A DNA stretch of 64,000 nucleotides from assembly GCA_019208055.1 (NCBI GenBank), contig JAGXJF010002542.1, forward strand, positions 248,001-312,000, read 5' to 3'. The DNA is from Stipa capillata. Taxonomy: Eukaryota > Streptophyta > Magnoliopsida > Poales > Poaceae. How positions within the stretch are numbered: the stretch's first letter is position 1; every line of letters begins with the position of its first letter. The position numbers and the translations under genes are program-made. The notes under the pieces are model-generated. The model saw only the letters and a program-made list of their open reading frames with translations. It did not search any database and was not told where the DNA came from. This document shows positions 1 through 9,889 of this stretch, one piece after another.

Positions 1-2
1 GG

Positions 3-2075
3 ACAATAGAGATTCTGGCATTTGAGGTTGCCAACACCATTGCCAGGGGCTCCAATATGATGAAATTCCTCTCTGAGCAAAGCATAAGGCACCTGAAAGA
101 AGTGGTGTTTCAGTCCCCAGGCGTCCAGTGCTTGGTTTCAGATGATTGCAACAAGTTGCTTGCTCTTGTCGGAGCCGAGATAAGGTGAGCATTGGAAATT
201 TCTGGCAATTAACTAGCAGTGATTTTCTATCTCATTTTAGATTAATTTAGCAGTGCTTTTCAAGATATGCTAATATGCATTTTGTTTGATTATGCAGGAA
301 TGATTTTAAGGAGTTCACTGCAGATGTCGCTCGGTTCGGAAATCTGTGCAGAGAGCCCAAATGGCACAACTTGGATCGGCATTTCTCCAGGTAAAAGTTC
401 CTATTGCCACCACATATATTCACTGTTCTTAGAAAATTCATGGCTCCGTCATGCCTCATGCTGCCTCGTGTGCCTCTTGTCAATGCTACAGATTGGAATC
501 TGAACTCACACCTCAGAAACACTCCAAAGAATCAGCAGTATCCAATATGCAGTATCTCATGGTGCTTGCGCAGCAGACTGTGGTCAGTGACTTACTCATA
601 GTTCATATCATGATGTCCTTGCTAAATTCCCCCCTTTGAAATCACTGAAATTCTGCTCCTGCTCCTGTTCTATATTTTCTGTTGTGCAGCAACTGTATCA
701 CGGAATACACCGATTCGACATCTCTGAGGAGATGTACAAGAAAAGCTATCTCGAGTACAAGGAAGGAAAGGAGGACCAATTCAGTTCAATTCAGTCTCTT
801 CGGAATGCGGTGGAGATCGAGAGAAGATTTGTCAAGGACTTGAAGAAGAGAACACTTTGGATCAAGAAGATGGAATATGTAATGCTATACCATGTTGGTG
901 GTTAATCGTTCGTTCTGTCTAGTAATGTATTTATGAGAAATAATCCATGCTGTTCTACTGCAGGTTGTGCAGAAATTGTTTGCATTGTATTTTTCTTGCA
1001 TATGGAGATCAATAGTGTCTTCTTTAAGAAACGAGAAGATGAATCTGTGAAGGAAACAGGGAGGATTCATAAAAACTTTAGGGTCGGCTGATCTCGCACT
1101 GCATTTAAAACATCATTTTCAGGATAAAAAGTTCGGTATGTTCCTTTCTCTTCTTCTGTTTATCAGGCTTTATATTATCATGTGAAACACCAGCCATTGT
1201 TCTGAATAATGATCAAATGTATTTGTAAACGACATAAACATATCATTAACATTTTGTTCTACCCGCAGTTTTTAGAATAAGATTCTGTAAGCTAAGAACA
1301 ACAAGCTATGACGAAGCATAGCTCCACTCTTTGAGTTGATTTGATGCCCAAATTGAATGGTCAAAATTTGTCTTATCTGTTTCTGTTCATGGCTTCTCAT
1401 CGTCAGGCATCGTTCGTACCGTCAATTCCAAAAAGCGGCGTAGATTCGTTGTACCAAGCATTGCCTCCTCGCATCAAATCAGCTCTGCAAACCAATTTGA
1501 AATGTAATCAGTCCAAAGATAAGGTAGCCACTCTTTTCTGCCAATCTGATGGGTATTATCCCGTTCATCCTTTTCTGATCTTGGTATGTGCTTCCCACAG
1601 AGGACAGTAGAACAGATCACAGATGACATGAACAAGACACTGAAATGGCTGTTCCCAATGGCAGAATCCACAACAAGGTACTGCAAAGACGCAAACTATT
1701 TAACTTATATACCAGATTCGTCCAACGATCTCAACTAATTTTTGCTGAATGAGTGATCTGCTCACCTGATCATTTTATTTTCTCCACTCCGAAAATCGGG
1801 GTGGGGACTCGAATGCTTGGAGAATGGCAGGACAAAGGGTATACCAGTTACCCTCATATCTCTTTGTCGTGCAACAGGTGCACGATAAAATTGGAATACT
1901 TGTTCCTGATGATGATGTCTCATGAATTGTTCTCTTATAGGAGGCCAAAAGAAACCGATGGTGGCAAGGTGCTCAAGATTCAGACATTGTACCATGCTGA
2001 CAAGGAGAAGACCGAAGGCTACATTCTGGACTGGTGCTGACTCTCCATCATCTCGTATGCGCAACACGTGCGAGG
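3..2075 (+). pseudogene. PSI1-like (DUF3475/DUF668) gene, truncated by the window edge and frameshifted
   Basis: Exons read in order. 3-184 gives the DUF3475 core (ILAFEVANTIARGSN, HLKEVVFQSPGVQCLVS). Further exons are 298-390 (FGNLCREPKWHNLDRHF), 492-582 (LESELTPQKH), 690-878 (63 codons, QLYHGIHRFDIS), about 964-1126, 1407-1523 (SLYQALPPRIKSAL, DUF668), 1601-1677 (EQITDDMNKTLKWLFP), about 1800-1839 (LGEWQDKG) and 1941 to about 2075 (LYHADKEKTEGYIL). GT/AG sites are good for most exons and phases match between exons 1 and 4. Family knowledge: PSI/PSK SIMULATOR proteins are plant growth regulators that may be membrane-anchored. Broken points: one base missing near 979, one extra near 1080, and one base missing near 2031, each restoring family-like sequence in another frame. 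The exon at 1800 has no clear acceptor AG. The 5' end lies outside the window. Sequencing error cannot be excluded, but three shifts argue for decay. Confidence 0.8.
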
Positions 2076-2109
2076 CTCGACAAGTTTTTGGATAGTACTT
2101 CTGATCCAT

Positions 2110-3165
2110 CGGCGATACGGGAGCCGACCAATTCAGCTAGCAATAGCCATGGTGGATCAGCCATTTTGTTTTTCCATGGGAGAGATAGTCCCTTGGTCCG
2201 ATTATCAATGATAACGGAACAGAGCAGTATCCAACGATGGGCTCAACATCCAGGTTCAAGACAGAAAGATAAATGGTGGATCGGCCAATTGATCACTATG
2301 ACCGATTAGAATTAGATAAGAGTCCCTGTAAATTCCGATGCAGGGAGAGGGTGTTCAGTTTGGATGCCATTTTCAGTTGAGTGATTGCACTGGAAATGGT
2401 GGCGGTTTAGCTGGGACTTAACTGAGAAGTAACAGGAAATCCGAGATGCTTTCCGCAGTTTCAGGAGCAGCGACTTTAGGTTATAGGTCATCATACAATT
2501 TCCAAAAAGATAAGGAAAATAGATTAGACATTATCTGATTAATGTTGGCGCAAGACTTTAGTTTATATCTGTTTGTGCTTTTTTAGGAACACAGATGTAC
2601 ATTCGTGTATATGGTTGGAAGAAAAAAGAACATGCGCTGAACTTTTGGCCTCCAAATTGGGAAGTTCTTCTCTATTCTGTGATATAGTATGAACATTGTC
2701 ATACTAACGGAGGGACATCTTTTTGTGGCACTTCTCCTGATCAGAGAATAGTGGGGCTGACAGAGAACACCCATGGATAAAAGTAGATGCCAGTGCTCAA
2801 TTTTTTCATGGATATTCAGATCATGCATACTTTTGAAGTACTCTGAGATAGCATTGATAAGTATGTTTATTCAGAAAAGAACAACATTGGTCCAATTTCA
2901 GAAAGCAAGGAGATCAAAGAAAGTGTCCAGTACAATTGATTCAATTTGAGTGACACCTGCTGGAACTAATTAAGGGGTGGTTAAGTTTTGTGACTGGTCA
3001 TGTCGTCGATTAAATATGGAGAAGATGCCTAGCAAGTAACAACCCCGTGCAACTACAGAGTAGTTGAAAATGATGTATATTAATTATACTCCATACGGCA
3101 TGAGTAAGAGTTGTTGACAGAGGCTGTAGAGTGAAAGCAAACAATTTTTTTAAAAGAGGGATACG
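2110..3165. other. Non-coding stretch, partly duplicated at 7255-7460
   Basis: No convincing reading frame or transposon end seen. The part around 2690-2900 resembles 7255-7460. Both carry a block reading atagtggggc, then catggataaaagtag, then ttcagat-atgcatact in the same order. This suggests an old local duplication. Confidence 0.45.
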
Positions 3166-3169
3166 AAGT

Positions 3170-3416
3170 ATTCACCCAAAAGCTTAAACTGATGAGGAAA
3201 TAAGGGCAATATATTTCAACACTACTCCTCACGTCTAGCCTCCTCTAGGTCTTAGAGGTGGGATCAATGTAGGCCGCAAATATTTTTATAAATACTGTGT
3301 TAACGGGTCTTGAACTCGAGATCTCTTGACTCTAATACCATATTGAATTGCATGCATCGAACCAATTCATCCAAAAGTTTAAGCTGATGGGGAAAGGAGG
3401 GTCATATATTTCAACT
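3170..3416 (-). mobile_element. TRIM/SMART-type miniature LTR retroelement
   Basis: Read on the minus strand. A short 5' LTR (3416 down to 3341) starts TGTTGAAATATAT-like and ends CAATTCAATA. It is followed at once by a primer-binding site at 3340-3322 (TGGTATTAGAGTC, close to the initiator-Met tRNA site TGGTATCAGAGC). A coding-free interior of about 120 bp follows, with a purine-rich stretch just before the second LTR (3221 down to 3170). The second LTR is truncated at its end. The two LTR copies share TTGAAATATAT and CATCAGYTTAARCTTTTGGRTGAAT. TRIM elements have no genes and rely on other retroelements. Confidence 0.7.
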
Positions 3417-3419
3417 AGA

Positions 3420-3909
3420 GTAATACACTAACTATTAAGATCATATATAATTATCAGTTGAATAGTATGAATAATTTATAGTTAGATGTATCCATCTGAC
3501 AGTACATGGACAACAACCAGTTTCAGCTTTCAACTGTGCCGAGATGAACCGAAAGCATGACACACGGCTTGCGTCATGGTCCGGTGGTGAGCATGGCCCA
3601 TGGCCATGGGTTCTCTTCTCTGCATAGGTGACAGTTTTGTCAAGGATGAAGCTACAGGGAACCCATTGCGTGCAGTGATGCAATTTACTTAATTGGCCTC
3701 TCACCAGAAAAAAAAGTTAACTAGCCGGCTATGGCCCAGTTTGGAACACAGTAACGTAACATAGGAACTAATACTCCGTTCACAATTACTTGTCATTTTT
3801 AACCACTTTATTTGTTTGTTAATACTTGTCACTCTCACGCTTCCCAAAGTGATGTTTCCTATATGTATTGCCCTTTACATCTCCGTGGTCCTAGGTTTAA
3901 TTTAACTTA
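3420..3909. other. Non-coding spacer with a Stowaway-like end
   Basis: No gene seen. Around 3768-3800 the text actccgttcacaattacttgtca resembles the terminal repeat of Stowaway MITEs, but no partner end was found. The matching half may have been lost or separated by the Helitron inserted at 3910. Confidence 0.3.
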
Positions 3910-4189
3910 CTAGCTAAAGGCTCGCGCGATTGCACGAAGCAGCTTAACCCGTCACACGTATACTAAATTTAGTGCGTATGAATATAAATAAAAATTATTT
4001 GAATATAAGTGTAACATATCCTTTTTTGGTTTTAATCTATTAAGTGACATACCTTTAAACATTAAATCACTTAACATTTTTTAGTTATAAATCGATTTAC
4101 TTATTTTTAGTACACAACTTATTTTGTTAATTTTAAATTACCATACGTACGTAGAGACATGTTCAAATTTATATGCGTAGAAAGAAGGT

Positions 4190-4545
4190 CTTTAATTAAT
4201 TTTGAATTAATCTTAGGTTAAAAGAAAGAGATATGTTAATTCCATGAATTACTAATTTAGTTTTTCTTAGTGGAACCATTTTTAATAGATTCTTAATATT
4301 TTATTTGGCCTATCTGAATTTTTCATAATTTTTGGATTTCATTTGGATGCCTTTGTGGATAATTCAGACATGTTTGAATTAATTTAGAGTTAAAAGAAGG
4401 AGATATGTTAATTCTATAAATTATTACTTTGGTTTTTCTCGGTAGAATTATTTTTAATGAATTTATTATATTTTATTTAGCCTAGATAAATTTTCTCGTA
4501 ATTTTTAGATTTTATTTTGATGCCTTTTGAATTCCTTTTAAATTT
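4190..4545. repeat. Two-copy direct repeat inside the Helitron
   Basis: A unit of about 185 bp is present twice, roughly 4190-4375 and 4376-4545. Both contain gttaaaagaa-gagatatgtt, then tttttct-ggta/ggaa, then a tattttattt-gcct block and a final gatgcctt block. The copies have diverged substantially. Confidence 0.6.
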
Positions 4546-4559
4546 CAGTTTTTGGGTTG

Positions 4560-4735
4560 TGATGAACAGTAACAGATCGGGGTGAACAGTATCAGACCCA
4601 ATATGAACAGTAACAACAAGGTACTGTTAACGCGGGTTGGGTTCTGAACAATGGTAGACCCGTTAAAGATTTGTTTGTGGGTCTAATGAACAGTACTGAA
4701 CCCCGTTATGAACAGTACTGAACCCCATTACTGTT
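4560..4735. repeat. GAACAGTA-rich cluster
   Basis: The 8-mer gaacagta (or a one-base variant) recurs about six to eight times in 180 bp of the Helitron, spaced unevenly. Function unknown. Confidence 0.6.
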
Positions 4736-4850
4736 TACCGCTTGATCTAGACCGTCCATGCTAGATCCGATGGCTCAGAGTCGGCCACGTCGTCAGAAAT
4801 GACGTGGCGCGCTGTGAAGCTAGGAATCCCAGCTGTTTTCTATATATAGA

Positions 4851-5091
4851 TGCTTTTGACTGTTCGTTGTCACTACTAGGTGAACTGGAAATGTCTAGAG
4901 CATTTTCGTCACACGGGTTAAAAATAAAGACTGTCTTGGAACTGATCCTTAGTCAAAAGTGAAACCTAAATATGAAAAGAGGCAATAGTTCAGTTCCTAC
5001 AGGAAAATAAACATTGTCAGGTTCCAATTAGTGCTGACTCCTATCGAAATTTCGACGTTGCAAATGGGAGCCTTGCAATGAACATCTCATT
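4851..5091. other. Short non-coding spacer
   Basis: Sequence between the Helitron and the LINE tail. No frame, RNA gene or element end recognised. Confidence 0.3.
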
Positions 5092-5217
5092 TTTTTGAGA
5101 GGGCAAGGAAAGGTTATTAAAGCCTGTAGAAATTTGATAGGAAGTCAGGATGACAATCCAGATCCTACACTAATACTAGTACCAGCACTAGTCTAGGAAC
5201 AACTACTCTCACAGGCT
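5092..5217 (-). mobile_element. LINE 3' end with A-tail, opposite in orientation to the adjoining LINE body
   Basis: On the minus strand this reads as a LINE 3' UTR (ggctttaataacctttcctt, then gccctctc) and ends in a run of A (plus-strand T run at 5092-5098). It abuts the plus-strand LINE coding sequence starting near 5220. Two opposite-facing halves meeting at one point fit a twin-primed LINE insertion. Confidence 0.5.
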
Positions 5218-5219
5218 TT

Positions 5220-7164
5220 TATTTAGCAAGAACACTAAGTCTTGGCAGAAGGAGGAAGTGAAGAAGATTATGAGAATCTCCTCTGAAGGGCTGAAAGGAA
5301 GATACTTGGGCCTGCCGGCTTACATTGGGAAGGCAAAAGCAAAAGCTTTTCAATACATAAGGGATAAAGTGTGGAACAAGTTGCAAGGATGGAAAGAGAA
5401 GCTTTTGTCTAAAGCAGGGAAAGAAGTACTTATTAAAGCTGTTGCACAGGCAATCCCTGTTTACTCTATGGCTTGTTTTGACATCACAAAGTCTTTATGT
5501 GATAATCTCAGCTCATTGGTTAGCAGATTTTGGTGGAGCCAGGTGGATAGGGAAAACAAGATTCATTGGATGTCCTGGGAGAAATTGTCAAAATCAAAGG
5601 AAGATGGAGGTCTGGGATTCAGAGATTTAAATTACTTTAATATGGCTATGCTTGCAAGGCAAGCATGGCGGTTATTACAAAATCCGTCATCCCTATGCGC
5701 TCAAGTCCTTGCAGCAAAATACCATCCAGGGATTAACATTTTGGAAGCAAGTCCTAGAAGTGGTATCTCTTACGCTTGGCGAAGTATCTTAAAAGGTGTA
5801 CAGCTTCTTAAGAAGGGGATCATTTGGAGAATTGGAGATGGAAACAATGTCAACATTTGGCTGGATCCCTGGATTCCCAGAGGTTTAACCAGGAGAGTAT
5901 CCTCAGTCAAAGATAATCAGCAGGTTACCAAGGTGACTGAGCTTATAGACCCAGCTACAAATTCATGGGATACAGATCTAGTTTACCAGATATTCAATGT
6001 TGAAGATGCAGAGTTAATTTTACAAATCCCAGTCCGAGGAAACTCAACCGATTTCCTTGCTTGGCACTTTGATAAAAGAGGGGTCTTTTCAGTGAAATCT
6101 ACATACAGATTGGCAAGGGATTTAGCTGCTCGGGTTTCAACTCATGGCCAATCATCTAGCTCAGCAGGCCAAAGAGCATCCAATGGTTTCAGCTGGAAAA
6201 AACTCTGGGCTGCTCTACCTCTGCCGAACAAGATATTGCATTTTCTGTGGAGACTGGCAACCTATATTTTACCCCTCAGATCAAGATTAAAATGCTGAGG
6301 TATGGATGTTGATACACGTTGCCCTATTTGCTACCGCTTTGATGAGGATGGAGGGCATTGCTTCTTAAAATGTAAACAAGTGAAGATTGTTTGGAGAATG
6401 GCTCAAATGGAGGAAACAAGAATGAAGCTGAGCCAATGCCTTGATCCTTTAAGCCTACTTGAAGAGATATTTCATCTTGACGAAGATCTGCAAATAAAGG
6501 TTTGTTCTCTGTTCTGGATATGGTGGCATGAGAGAAATAGAGTAAATGTGGGCGATGAAATGAGAGCTCCTCATGTTATTTTATCCTCTATTAATTATCA
6601 TGTGCTTGAATTCAGGAATATCAAGCAAACAAGATTGTCTCAGAAGCTATCTACTAATCACAAGTGGACACCTCCCCCAAGTGAGTTCCTAAAAATTAAC
6701 ATTGATGGTGCTTTCATGATAATACCAGTTCTGGTGGATGGGGCTTTATAGCTAGGAACAATAATGGGGATTTATTTGCTGCAGGAGCAGGTAATTTGAG
6801 GCATTTAGCCAATGCACTTCACGCTGAAACTCTAGCTATGTTGAATGCTATCAATGCTGTAGCTACAATGGGTTGCAAACGAATCATCCTGGAAACTGAT
6901 TCTGCAGTGCTGAAACAGGCGGTATCATCTGAATCCCATGATTTAGCAGCACTTGGTCCACTTTTTCAGGAGATAAAACTTCAATTAAGTGATGCTTTTG
7001 AAGTTGTAAATTTAAGTGCTTGCCCAAGGTCATGTAACTCGGCTGCGCACGTGTTGGCGGCACATGGATCTAAGCTAGGAAATGGCGTTGCCAATATATG
7101 GTTTGACCATTTTCCAAGCTTTGTAAGAGATTCTGTAGCTGGCGACTTACCAGCATGTTTATAG
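5220..7164 (+). pseudogene. 5'-truncated LINE ORF2: end of RT, zf-RVT and RNase H
   Basis: The sequence enters inside the reverse transcriptase thumb (FSKNTKSW at 5223, then YLGLPAYIGKAK). It continues through the plant LINE RT tail (LSKAGKEVLIKAVAQAIPVY, GGLGFRDL) and zf-RVT (WRIGDGNNVNIWLDPW; CPICYRFDEDGGHCFLKC). It ends with an RNase H domain whose acidic residues are visible: D in NIDGAF, E in HAETLAML, D in LETDSAVL. Defects: in-frame TGA at 6296-6298 and a one-base loss near 6715 inside RNase H, after which the same domain resumes (SSGGWGFIARNNNGD). No endonuclease or RT catalytic YADD is present. Plant L1-clade LINEs with RNase H are well known. Confidence 0.88.
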
Positions 7165-7907
7165 TTAATGGAATACTTGTGTGTTCCTTTGACTACTCTC
7201 CACAGGCCACAGTTCAACGCCTTTGCATCATATCCGTACACGATTATAAAGGAGAGTCTTGGCTAACTTCTTTTCATAGTGGGGCAGGACATGAACACAC
7301 TCATGGATAAAAGTAGGAGGTAGTGCCTCATTTTTCTAAAATATAACACGATCTTGATTAGATCTCTGAACCTTCTAATGGATCCAGAATTCAGATTATG
7401 CATACTGGCTATTAGCTCTGAGAGAGTACTTGTACATATCATCAGATTTTGTCCTCAAAAGAATAAATATATGGGGTAGTTGGAATAACATGCACTGATT
7501 GTACTAGTATGATAGTATCATGCTAGGTAGAAATGACATTTTTCTAGATAAGGTAGAAATGCCGTAATTGTGATAAGTCAGCCTCTTCACTATACTTAGG
7601 AAATTATAAGTTTCTGAACTAAGACAGATAAGTAATCAAATTCCAAAGTGCAAGAAGGAAAAAAAATAAAAATGCCATAAATAAGTTTTCATTAATTAAA
7701 CAAAGTATACCACTTTCACCTAGGGCCACTTTATTTTGGCAAAAATAACCCAAGCAAAGGCACAGATTTTAGGAAAAGAAAAAGTCCAAATCACAAGGCA
7801 CAGCCAGGCTGAAGTAAGCAAGAAATAGGAAACACTGTGTGAAGCATCAATCCTTAAACAGTATCTCTGATCAAAACCTCATCATCGTAGGTCATCTGGC
7901 ATGCATG
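7165..7907. other. Spacer downstream of the dirigent gene
   Basis: 7255-7460 resembles 2690-2900 (local duplication). On the minus strand, AATAAA at 7735-7730 is a candidate polyadenylation signal for the dirigent gene, about 170 bases after its stop. Nothing else recognised. Confidence 0.4.
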
Positions 7908-8438
7908 CTAGTGCATGACGTAGACGTCGTACTCGACGATGGCGTCGCCGGTCTTGAAGTCGAGCCAGTGGGTCCGGGCCTGGGCGTACCCGCGGGCGAA
8001 GCGGAAGGCGCCGGTGCCGCCGACGACCGGCATCTCGCGGACGTCTGTGAGCGGGCAGTTGCGGCCGAGCACGGCGAGGGAGCTGCCGTTGTAGGGCCCC
8101 GCGGTGAGCACGAGGTTCATGGCCTGCAGGAAGCCCAGCTGGGCCTGGTCCGACGACATGTACAGGCCCTGAGCCCGGCCCACGGCCGCCGACCCTGCCT
8201 CGGGCCCCTCCGTCAGCGGGTCGTCCATCACGTTCACCAGCCCGAACATGGTCTGCGACGACGTGTCCGGCGGGCTCACCACCCGCACCGCCGTCGGTGA
8301 CGCGCCGCTCACCGTGTCGTGGAAGTAGAAGTGGAGGTGCGTCGGCGTCGCCGTATCGCCCCGGCGCCGCCCGCGGGCCTCGCTCACCGCTGCCAGCACC
8401 AGGAAGAGCACAAGCATCATTACTCCCTTAGGCGCCAT
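7908..8438 (-). CDS. Dirigent-domain protein, 176 aa
   Basis: Single-exon gene. A signal peptide (residues about 1-21, hydrophobic VMMLVLFLVLAAVSEA) is followed by a basic patch (RGRRRG) and the dirigent domain (about 34-175). The domain shows the family motifs LHFYFHDTVSGASPTAVRV, MDDPLTEGPE, VGRAQGLYMSSDQ, a central MNLVLTAGPYNGSSL, and VREMPVVGGTGAFRFARGYA. The length is typical. Family role: secreted eight-stranded beta-barrel proteins that steer coupling of phenoxy radicals in lignan and lignin-type chemistry in the cell wall. The exact product cannot be told from sequence. NGSS is a possible N-glycosylation site. The start is the first Met, with a TATA box 83-92 bases upstream. No defects seen. 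It is a paralogue of the gene at 38867. Confidence 0.93.
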   Translation of the reverse strand: MAPKGVMMLVLFLVLAAVSEARGRRRGDTATPTHLHFYFHDTVSGASPTAVRVVSPPDTSSQTMFGLVNVMDDPLTEGPEAGSAAVGRAQGLYMSSDQAQLGFLQAMNLVLTAGPYNGSSLAVLGRNCPLTDVREMPVVGGTGAFRFARGYAQARTHWLDFKTGDAIVEYDVYVMH

Positions 8439-8520
8439 TTTTTGAGCTCAGGCAGTGTTTGCTCAATGGAAATGTGTAATCTGAGTGTGACCTTGTGCTC
8501 TTTCAAGTGGAGCTCATGAG

Positions 8521-8530
8521 CTATTTATAG
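8521..8530 (-). promoter_or_regulatory. TATA box of the dirigent gene
   Basis: On the minus strand the sequence is CTATAAATAG, a plant consensus TATA box. It would place transcription start about 50-60 bases before the ATG at 8438. Confidence 0.75.
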
Positions 8531-8539
8531 AGGGATGGA

Positions 8540-9415
8540 GAGCCCTTGAAGTGCAAAAAACAAGCGCCGCGTGGCGGGCGGCGATTGGGGGTTCTTAAGG
8601 CTGCTCCATAAATGGGCAATGCTTTGCTTGGCCAATGGTGATAGGCACCTGGCTACCACAATGCAGAAGATGAATGCTTATGATGTTGCTTGTGGTTTGT
8701 GGTTTTGGTGGAATGTTGTGAAAAGCTTATTCAGTGGAGGATCACCTGATTTCAATTGTCGGTGACGAGTGAACTTTGGGAGAAGATTGTTGGGGGTGGA
8801 AATTAGACGTACAATTGTACACCTTCCATATTTCGCTTCAACTAATCTACCGAAATACGTGGTAAATCTGGTATTCGGTATGGTATTTGCTTTTAGTTTT
8901 AAATACTGAAAAATATTACGTGCCACCACCGGACGAGCAAAAACCGAAATTACTCATTGCCTTGAAATGACAACATAGTTTAACTTACATATTCTTTCCA
9001 GTGAATTTTTTGTGACGTTCTTAAATTATGACTTGTAGGCCAGTTTAGTAATTAATTTTACCTGTATGCCACTTCGATCGATGATACCTTAGCTAGAGGT
9101 ATCCCAAATTGAGAATCTAAACCTTTGTGTCATTGCGAGGTAATTTGGCAAATATTGTGCTCACTGATACCGAATCGAAATAACACCGTATCAACCTGCA
9201 CTAAACCGAAGTTTTATGAATGTGGTTTCAAGGATTGTGCTCCATTCAAAAGTATCGTATTTACTGAATATAATATATGAACACTGGTAGTATAATCTAC
9301 TATATATTAAAAGTATGTAACGGATTAACTAGAAAAACGAAAAGCATACTAGAAAATCTAAAAAAACAAAACATCTGATCATTAATTTGGTGGACCTTCT
9401 ATTTAGTAGTAGATT
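8540..9415. other. Non-coding stretch upstream of the dirigent gene
   Basis: A GC-rich patch near 8565-8590 is followed by AT-rich sequence. No gene or clear element end seen. The text tctactatatattaaaag at 9295-9312 resembles a Helitron start, but no matching end was found. Confidence 0.3.
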
Positions 9416-9419
9416 ATAA

Positions 9420-9760
9420 CCGATAGTTCTTCATAACTGTATATAAACAAGTCATAGCCGATAAATCATCATAATTATATCTAAACAGAACACAACTGAT
9501 AGATCTTCATAACCTTACCTAAACAAACATAGTTGATAGATCATCATAATTGTACGTAAATAGATCGCAACTGATAGATTTTTATAACTGCACATAAATA
9601 GTTCTCATTCGATAGATCTTCATAACTATACTTAAACATAATCAGATCCAATAGATCTTCATATTTACACCTAAACAGATCACAACTTATAAATTTTTAT
9701 AACTGCACCCAAATATCATCCAATCATTGATCTGATGGACCTTTATTATTAATAAATCAT
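9420..9760. repeat. Degenerate 38-39 bp minisatellite, about eight copies
   Basis: Repeating unit approximates gatagatcttcataactg then tacctaaacagatcacaact. The phrase (c/t)ataa(c/t)t recurs at near-constant spacing. The array is flanked by similar text on both sides (gatcattaatttggtggacc near 9378 and gatctgatggacc near 9731). Confidence 0.75.
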
Positions 9761-9889
9761 AACCTATAGATCGTTGTAACAGTACCTAGATATTATCCGG
9801 TATGGATATGGTGTACCTTAACAATTAAGGTGAAGTACTCACGTTTGTCCGCATCTCATACTTCTACCCCTTTTTCCCGCAAAATTTTC

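Larger units (their letters stand above)
3910..4850 (-). mobile_element. Non-autonomous Helitron, 941 bp
   Basis: On the minus strand the element starts TCTATATATAG at 4850 and ends CTAG at 3913-3910. A small hairpin lies about 9 bases before the end (stem cgtgc/gcgcg, loop aatc, near 3923-3936). The base before the start is A and the base after CTAG is T, as expected for Helitron insertion between A and T, with no target duplication. There is no Rep/helicase gene. The 5' portion carries GC-rich sequence (about 4740-4830) like that seen at the start of many grass Helitrons; the interior is AT-rich. Confidence 0.72.

Noticed and set aside
7291..7304. atgaacacactcat as target duplication partner of atgaacatctcat at 5078-5090
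   Set aside because: The sequence around 7276-7310 also matches 2750-2790, so homology there predates the LINE; the similarity is probably chance.
7839..8300. Long plus-strand frame across the dirigent gene
   Set aside because: It is the antisense shadow of the GC-rich dirigent coding sequence; the minus-strand frame has a signal peptide, family motifs and a TATA box.
9295..9835. Helitron starting tctactatatattaaaag
   Set aside because: No CTAG-type end with hairpin could be found in a suitable place.
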